DNA of 64,000 nt from Chryseobacterium sp. HSC-36S06 (GTDB lineage: Bacteria > Bacteroidota > Bacteroidia > Flavobacteriales > Weeksellaceae): contig NZ_JALJZX010000001.1 in the NCBI RefSeq assembly GCF_024171485.1, positions 930,001 through 994,000 on the forward strand, read 5' to 3'. The notes under the pieces were generated by a model. It had not been told where the DNA came from and did no database searches. It saw only the letters and a program-made list of their open reading frames with translations. Every line of letters starts with the position of its first letter. The stretch's first letter is position 1. Shown here in pieces: positions 60,090 through 64,000 of this stretch. A program made the translations under genes and the position numbers.

Positions 60090-62545
60090 TGGCGAAAAAT
60101 TTTCTTGAATCTGAAGGTTACAGCATTGTAAAAAGTTGGCTCGGGGAAAAAGGTTTCGAGCCTTTCGGTTTTCAGCTCGAAACCTGGGAGAAATTCGGGA
60201 AGAATTACAGCGGAATGGTCATCGCGCCCACAGGTTTTGGAAAAACATATTCTGTGTTTTTGGCCGTTATCACAGATTTTCTCAACAATCCCGACAATTA
60301 TAAAGACGGTTTGCAGCTGCTTTGGATCACGCCGCTTCGCGCTCTTGCGAAAGATATTGCCAAAGCAATGACCGAAGCCATCGACGAAATCGGACTCGAC
60401 TGGAAAGTTGCGGTCCGTAACGGAGACACGCCTCAAGCTGAAAGGGTTTCCCAAACCAAGAAAATGCCGGAAATTCTCATCATCACTCCTGAAAGTCTTC
60501 AGCTTCTTTTAGCTCAGAAAAACAACCACCGGTTTTTTAAAAATCTGAAATGTGTTGCTGTGGACGAATGGCACGAACTTTTGGGTTCCAAACGCGGGGT
60601 TTTGGTTGAATTGGCGTTATCGCAGATCATCAGTTATCAGAAAAAACTGAAAATTTGGGGAATTACTGCAACTATTGGAAATCTTGATGAGGCGATGGAA
60701 GTTTTAATTCCTTATCCGATTAAAAAAGCAAAGGTTGTAGCAAAAGAAAAAAGGAAAATCGACATTATTCCCATTTTCCCTGATGAGGTTGAAATCCTTC
60801 CGTGGGCAGGGCATTTGGGAGCAAAACTCGTGGACAAAGTGGTTCCGGTCATTTTGCAGAGCAACACAACTTTGGTTTTTACCAATACAAGAAGTCAGGC
60901 GGAAATGTGGTATCAGTTATTGCTCAAAGAATATCCCGATTTCGCCGGACAAATCGCGATTCACCACAGTTCCATTGACCGCGAATTAAGAATCTGGATC
61001 GAAGAAAATTTAAGTTCAGGATATTTAAAAGCGGTAATCTCAACATCATCTCTCGATTTGGGAGTGGATTTTAAACCTGTTGATACAGTTATTCAGGTTG
61101 GATCAAGTAAAGGCGTTGCCAGATTTTTGCAGCGGGCCGGCCGAAGCGGACATTCCCCTTTCGAAACATCCAAAATTTATTTTGTTCCTACCCATTCTTT
61201 GGAACTGATTGAAGTTTCGGCGCTTAAAGAAGCTGTCAAACAAAAAATAATTGAGCCCCGAACGCCTGTGGTAATGGTTTTTGACGTGCTGATACAGTTT
61301 CTAATGACTTTGGCAGTTGGCGACGGTTTTGAAGAAAAGCCGCTGTTTGAACGCATCAGATCTACCTTTGCCTTTTCGGAAATTACTCCTGAAGAATGGC
61401 AAAGTCTGCTGCAGTTCATTACGGTTGGCGGCGGTGCGCTCAAAAATTATGAAGAATATCACAAAGTCGTTATTGAAGACGGAATTTACAAGGTAAAACA
61501 GCGCCGTATTGCCATGCTTCACCGCATGAATATCGGTGTAATCGTAAGCGATGCCATGCTGAAAGTGAAATTTTTGGGCGGCGGTTACATCGGGATGATC
61601 GAAGAATATTTCATCACAAGACTTAAACCTGACGATAAATTTATTTTGGCGGGACGCGTTCTCGAAATTTCCCATATTAAAGAGATGACGGTTTTCGTAA
61701 GAAACTCAAAAGGGAAGGCGATAATTCCAAGTTATTTGGGGGGAAGACTGCCTCTGACATCACATTTAAGCCATTTTTTAAGACTGAAACTTTCCGATTC
61801 TTTACAGGCAAAATCTTCTGAAAAAGAATTAAAATTCCTGCATCCATTATTGGTAAGTCAGGAACAGAATTCTCACATCCCAAAAGATGATGAGTTTTTA
61901 GTGGAAATGATAGAAACCCGCGACGGTCACCATCTATTTATGTATCCGTTTGAAGGCCGGCTCATCCATGAAGTTATGGCGGCTTTAATTGCTTTCAGGA
62001 TTTCTAAAATCACTCCGATTTCTTTTTCTATGGCGATGAATGATTACGGTTTCGAGCTGTTGAGTTCGCAGGAAATACCGATTGATGAAGATATTTTGAA
62101 AGATATTCTATCCAAAGAAAATTTAATTCAGGACGTGATGAGCAGTGTAAATGCCACTGAAATGGCAAGACGGAAATTCCGTGATATTGCGGTGATTTCC
62201 GGAATGGTTGTTCAGAATTATCCGGGAATTCAGAAAAATAATAAAAGTCTTCAGGCGAGTTCGGGTTTAATCTTTAATGTTCTGGAAGATTACAGCCCGG
62301 AAAATTTATTGTTGAAACAAGCTTATGCTGAGGTTTTCAATCAGCAGATCGACGAACACCGTCTGATGAATGCTTTCAAAAGAATAGAAAATTCCAAAAT
62401 TATCCTCAAATTTGCAAACGCATTTACTCCGCTCAGTTTCCCGATAAAGGTCGATAGTTTAAGACAAAGTCTCACAAGTGAAGATTTGGATTCACGTATC
62501 ATGAGACTTCAGAAGGAATCGATGAAAAAAATCATTGACAGCTGA
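60089..62545 (+). CDS. Ligase-associated Lhr-type DEXH-box helicase
   Basis: An 818-residue superfamily 2 helicase of the Lhr-Core type. Walker A is IAPTGFGKTYSVF (near residue 47), then ITPLRALAKDIAKAM, and the DEXH box is VAVDEWHELLG. SSLDLGVDFKPVDTVIQVG and RAGRSGHSPFE are motifs V and VI. The remaining 400 residues hold the winged-helix and Lhr-specific domains. It is an ATP-driven 3'-5' DNA translocase in characterised homologues. It belongs to the cluster with the exonuclease, ligase and phosphoesterase. Confidence 0.94.
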   Translation: MAKNFLESEGYSIVKSWLGEKGFEPFGFQLETWEKFGKNYSGMVIAPTGFGKTYSVFLAVITDFLNNPDNYKDGLQLLWITPLRALAKDIAKAMTEAIDEIGLDWKVAVRNGDTPQAERVSQTKKMPEILIITPESLQLLLAQKNNHRFFKNLKCVAVDEWHELLGSKRGVLVELALSQIISYQKKLKIWGITATIGNLDEAMEVLIPYPIKKAKVVAKEKRKIDIIPIFPDEVEILPWAGHLGAKLVDKVVPVILQSNTTLVFTNTRSQAEMWYQLLLKEYPDFAGQIAIHHSSIDRELRIWIEENLSSGYLKAVISTSSLDLGVDFKPVDTVIQVGSSKGVARFLQRAGRSGHSPFETSKIYFVPTHSLELIEVSALKEAVKQKIIEPRTPVVMVFDVLIQFLMTLAVGDGFEEKPLFERIRSTFAFSEITPEEWQSLLQFITVGGGALKNYEEYHKVVIEDGIYKVKQRRIAMLHRMNIGVIVSDAMLKVKFLGGGYIGMIEEYFITRLKPDDKFILAGRVLEISHIKEMTVFVRNSKGKAIIPSYLGGRLPLTSHLSHFLRLKLSDSLQAKSSEKELKFLHPLLVSQEQNSHIPKDDEFLVEMIETRDGHHLFMYPFEGRLIHEVMAALIAFRISKITPISFSMAMNDYGFELLSSQEIPIDEDILKDILSKENLIQDVMSSVNATEMARRKFRDIAVISGMVVQNYPGIQKNNKSLQASSGLIFNVLEDYSPENLLLKQAYAEVFNQQIDEHRLMNAFKRIENSKIILKFANAFTPLSFPIKVDSLRQSLTSEDLDSRIMRLQKESMKKIIDS

Positions 62546-62567
62546 AAATGAAGCGTTCAAAATAATA

Positions 62568-63224
62568 ATGATTAAGATCTTAGAGAAAACAATACAGCAC
62601 GAAAAACTTATTTTCACCAACCAGAAAGCAGTTTATTGGGAACGCGAAAAAACATTGATCATCAGTGATTTGCATGTTGGAAAGTCAGCGCATTTCCGTA
62701 AGAGTGGAATCGCAATTTCTTCTCAGGTTTTGCATGATGATTTAGAAATTTTAGAAAACCTGATTTCGTTTTTTGAGGTAAATCACGTTCTGATTGTCGG
62801 CGATCTTTTTCATGCCGGACACAACAGTGATCTTGAAATTTTCTGTGACTGGAGGAACCGCTTTCCGGATTTAAAAATCACTTTAATTAAAGGGAATCAC
62901 GACAGAATTGCACCAAAATTTTACGAAGAATACTGCATCGATGTGGTAGAGAAATCTTTACAGATTCCGCCCTTTACCTTTGTACACGAACCTGAAAATA
63001 ATACAGATGCTTTTTCGATTTCCGGCCACATTCATCCAGGCGTTGTTTTTCAGGGAAAGGCTCGGCAGAGAATTAAACTGCCATGTTTTGCTTTTTCCGA
63101 AAACCAGCTTATACTGCCGGCTTTCAGTAAATTTACAGGCCTGGATACGCGGACGTTGAACGCTGGTTTTAATCATATCGCTTTTTCCGAAGGCATCATA
63201 TTTGATTATGAAGGAAAAAAATAA
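62568..63224 (+). CDS. Ligase-associated metallophosphoesterase (PdeM-like)
   Basis: 218 residues from the ATG at 62568; a TTG at 62535 inside the end of the helicase gene is possible but less likely. Metal-site motifs are LIISDLHVGKSAHF (Asp, His), IVGDLFHAG (Asp), IKGNHDRI (Asn, His) and SGHIHPGV (His). It is the calcineurin-like component of the four-gene cluster. Its nucleic-acid substrate is not known from sequence. The lipocalin gene follows after 6 bases. Confidence 0.9.
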   Translation: MIKILEKTIQHEKLIFTNQKAVYWEREKTLIISDLHVGKSAHFRKSGIAISSQVLHDDLEILENLISFFEVNHVLIVGDLFHAGHNSDLEIFCDWRNRFPDLKITLIKGNHDRIAPKFYEEYCIDVVEKSLQIPPFTFVHEPENNTDAFSISGHIHPGVVFQGKARQRIKLPCFAFSENQLILPAFSKFTGLDTRTLNAGFNHIAFSEGIIFDYEGKK

Positions 63225-63230
63225 CGATTT

Positions 63231-63770
63231 ATGAAAAAGCTTACGAAAATTGTAGTTCCTGTTTCTTTGGGAATTTTAGGTTTATTGATTTTTAGTTCTT
63301 GTTCTGTAAAAATTCCCGAAGGCGCTACTGCCGTAAATAATTTTGAAAAAGAAAAATATCTTGGCAAATGGTACGAAATCGCAAGACTAGATTTCAAATG
63401 GGAAAAAAATATGGAGCAGGTTACTGCAGAATATTCGCTGGAAGATAACGGACACATTAAAGTTGACAACAAAGGCTACAATTTTGTAAAAAAAGAGTGG
63501 AAGCAAAGCATCGGGGAAGCCAGATTTGTTGATGACGAAAAAACTGCACGCTTAAAAGTTTCATTTTTCAAACCGTTTTGGGCCGGTTATAATGTGATTG
63601 ACCTCGCCGGCGATTATCAATATGCTTTAGTTGTAGGAGATGATTTAGATAATATGTGGATTCTTTCACGCGAAAAGACAATTCCTGAAGATATTAAGCA
63701 GCGTTTTCTTACAAAAGCCAGGAGCTTAGGTTATAAAACTGAAGAATTAGTCTGGACAAAACAGAATTAA
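63231..63770 (+). CDS. Lipocalin (Blc-like lipoprotein)
   Basis: A 179-residue lipocalin. A lipoprotein signal with LLIFSSCS gives an N-terminal Cys (residue 24), and the structurally conserved GKWYEIARLDFKWEKN opens the barrel, with DYQYALVVGDDLDNMWILSR and FLTKARSLGYKTEELVW later. Bacterial Blc proteins reside in the outer membrane and bind fatty acids or lysophospholipids. Close spacing to the repair cluster suggests shared transcription, though the functions appear unrelated. A terminator follows. Confidence 0.93.
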   Translation: MKKLTKIVVPVSLGILGLLIFSSCSVKIPEGATAVNNFEKEKYLGKWYEIARLDFKWEKNMEQVTAEYSLEDNGHIKVDNKGYNFVKKEWKQSIGEARFVDDEKTARLKVSFFKPFWAGYNVIDLAGDYQYALVVGDDLDNMWILSREKTIPEDIKQRFLTKARSLGYKTEELVWTKQN

Positions 63771-63795
63771 GAGATATAATTAAAGAAAAAGTATT

Positions 63796-63820
63796 AAAAC
63801 GGACTCAGGTCCGTTTTTTT
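63796..63820 (+). terminator. Intrinsic terminator after the lipocalin gene
   Basis: 9-bp stem AAAACGGAC/GTCCGTTTT with loop TCAG, followed by more T. Confidence 0.85.
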
Positions 63821-63899
63821 TATTTTCATACCTCTGGGTTTTGGATTATTATTGATTATCCGTGTAGAAATCATTAATTTTATGCTTTCAAAATCTATT

Positions 63900-64000
63900 A
63901 TGAAAGCAGTTCTCATCACTATTGGCGACGAAATTTTATCCGGAAACACCGTTGATACCAATTCAAATTTTATTGCGACACAGCTTAAAAGTATCGGGAT
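63900..64000 (+). CDS. cinA: CinA family protein, N-terminal part
   Basis: Only the first 33 codons are in the window. The start [21 protein letters not shown] is the opening of the MoCF-like domain of CinA (competence/damage-inducible protein, often with nicotinamide-nucleotide amidase activity in the C-terminal domain). An in-frame ATG lies 18 bases upstream at 63882; the downstream one is chosen because family members begin at MKAV. Whether the amidase domain is present cannot be seen. Confidence 0.85.
   Translation, partial: MKAVLITIGDEILSGNTVDTNSNFIATQLKSIG

Noticed and set aside
1-64000. tRNA, rRNA, CRISPR, transposase and prophage genes
   Set aside because: I looked for repeat-spacer arrays, IS-type genes, integrases and structural phage genes and saw none; the GH25 gene is a membrane-anchored cell-wall enzyme without phage neighbours.

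Overview
The window looks like an ordinary, gene-dense chromosomal segment of a Flavobacteriia member, most probably the Chryseobacterium/Kaistella/Epilithonimonas branch (Weeksellaceae). The evidence is an AT-rich sequence, start regions without Shine-Dalgarno motifs, many Bacteroidota-type -7 promoter elements (TAnnTTTG), a type IX secretion sorting domain, a bat (moxR/DUF58/VWA) operon, an S16 protein with a long acidic tail, a mevalonate-pathway decarboxylase and a SusC-like style of outer-membrane iron receptor. I see no prophage, transposase, CRISPR array, rRNA or tRNA. The window opens inside an MscS-type channel gene and closes inside cinA.

Layout. 1-6.05 kb (+): channel C-terminus, pdxJ, alpha/beta hydrolase, SDR epimerase, acyl-CoA ligase and mvaD. 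6.06-14.45 kb (-): a small membrane protein and MarC, then the bat operon, read moxR, DUF58, BatD-like, batA, batB, TPR protein, batD. 14.7-17.4 kb (+): DinB-like protein, rlmB, a Gre-like small protein, nitroreductase and TM2 protein. hemB (-) follows, divergent from a tiny T9SS-sorted protein. 19-35.4 kb (+): type II NADH dehydrogenase and trmD, an EEP nuclease, an Lrp regulator with deoC, a GH25 lysozyme, an ABC-F protein, an amino-acid permease, a TonB receptor with a PepSY protein, rpsP, rimM, asnS and rpoN. 35.4-36.6 kb (-): an ECF sigma factor and a membrane protein that may be its regulator. 36.7-41.5 kb (+): lptB with an unusual C-terminal extension, an MsbA-like exporter, a lipoprotein, an HD hydrolase and a membrane protein. 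41.6-46.1 kb (-): a MacAB-like tripartite efflux operon with two permeases. 46.5-49.5 kb (+): nrdB and nrdA separated by a repeat-filled spacer. The rest holds a DUF72 protein, a histidine kinase, a second ECF sigma factor with lipA, a dienelactone-hydrolase-like lipoprotein, a minus-strand stress trio (SpoIIAA-like, PNPOx-like, dps) and, at 56.2-63.2 kb, an FAD oxidoreductase followed by the four-gene ligase-associated DNA repair cluster (exonuclease, ATP-dependent ligase, Lhr-type helicase, phosphoesterase). A lipocalin and cinA end the window.

Most genes are housekeeping or envelope functions in short operons, often with TAATG or ATGA junctions. The signals that standard annotation would miss are intergenic. 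They are a family of roughly 100-bp dispersed elements (three copies), an exact 27-bp repeat present twice, GGGCTTTAGCCC hairpins, an inverted repeat bracketing the TonB-receptor promoter, a possible frameshifted gene remnant at 24.2-24.4 kb, and a set of promoters placed so close to their start codons that the mRNAs are predicted to be leaderless. I found no clear undescribed multi-gene system; the ligase-associated cluster is the most system-like locus, and it is already known.
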